Part shown: piece after piece, positions 63,980 to 64,000 of the stretch
Numbering within the stretch: the first letter of the stretch is position 1
Layout of the letters: each line of letters begins with the position of its first letter
Notes under the pieces: model-generated
What the model was told of the DNA's origin: nothing
Database searches by the model: none
Seen by the model: the letters and a program-made list of their open reading frames with translations, nothing else
Origin: a virus
Strand: one strand, 5' to 3'
Length of the DNA stretch: 64,000 bases
Virus record (IMG/VR): IMGVR_UViG_3300032307_000180
Span: 1-64,000 of that record
Translations under genes and position numbers: made by a program

Positions 63980-64000
63980 ATGCTACCGCGCGCATCGTCG
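63980..64000 (+). CDS. Possible start of a rightward gene, cut by the window
   Basis: ATG CTA CCG CGC GCA TCG TCG begins about 12 bases after the predicted transcription start. No strong ribosome site is visible. If real it could be a terminase or other first late gene. Only seven codons are available. Confidence 0.3.

Noticed and set aside
1-64000. tRNA, rRNA or insertion sequences
   Set aside because: No cloverleaf with TTCGA-type loop, no rRNA-like block and no transposase was noticed. A tRNAscan run would settle the tRNA question.

Overview
The window reads as most of the genome of a tailed, podovirus-like phage, probably from an aquatic (freshwater-type) metagenome. The evidence is a terminase C-terminus at base 2, then portal, scaffold, major capsid, T7 gp11/P22 gp4-type adaptors, a P22 gp10-like nozzle, and large internal virion proteins. 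There is no sheath, baseplate or tape-measure gene. I saw no integrase, tRNA, rRNA, CRISPR array or insertion sequence, so a lytic lifestyle is likely but is an inference. The host is not identifiable from sequence. A MoxR/CobS-like ATPase, DUF3150-like and CobT-like VWA set is compatible with a proteobacterial host.

Layout. Bases 1-38872 (+ strand) are the late region: packaging and head (1-6.5 kb), small basic and adaptor proteins (6.7-11.4 kb), a long appendage/fibre region with two GIY-YIG homing endonucleases (11.4-23.7 kb), exported proteins and the lysis cassette (23.9-26.8 kb), then nozzle and internal virion/ejection proteins ending with an 1830-residue polyvalent protein (26.8-38.9 kb). 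Bases 63613-38964 (- strand) are the early and replication region: primase-helicase, SSB-like protein, SNF2 helicase, Cas4-like nuclease, two glycosyltransferases, family A DNA polymerase, a DUF3310 protein, VRR-NUC, and many small tightly overlapping genes. The two arms converge on a terminator near 38.88 kb that serves the leftward transcripts. They diverge from a control region at 63.6-64.0 kb, where a strong rightward promoter sits at the window edge. This suggests a circularly permuted or circularised genome cut near the terminase.

Control. I found close matches to sigma-70 promoters at 6567 (+), 43853 (-), 60113 (-), 61746 (-), 63655 (-) and 63933 (+). A 17-bp palindrome (ATCCCTATgATAGGGAT) occurs six times, only in gaps between 55.7 and 63.8 kb. 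Two copies lie at the same distance (about +41) downstream of two related promoters. Several short genes of 24-59 codons were recovered by reading gaps and overlaps: 21399, 43248, 49338, 50690, 51028, 51161, 51546, 52029, 57845 and 57988.

Most interesting: (1) a MoxR-like ATPase / DUF3150-like / VWA-metallopeptidase cassette with two tiny, similar membrane proteins encoded in overlap between ATPase and VWA gene; (2) the six-copy palindrome regulon; (3) a 240-base non-coding, structured island inside an otherwise gapless operon, beside a small HNH-like gene; (4) a GroES-like co-chaperonin between portal and scaffold; (5) a compositionally distinct secreted Cys-rich repeat protein. All functions are read from motifs and context by eye; no database search was run.
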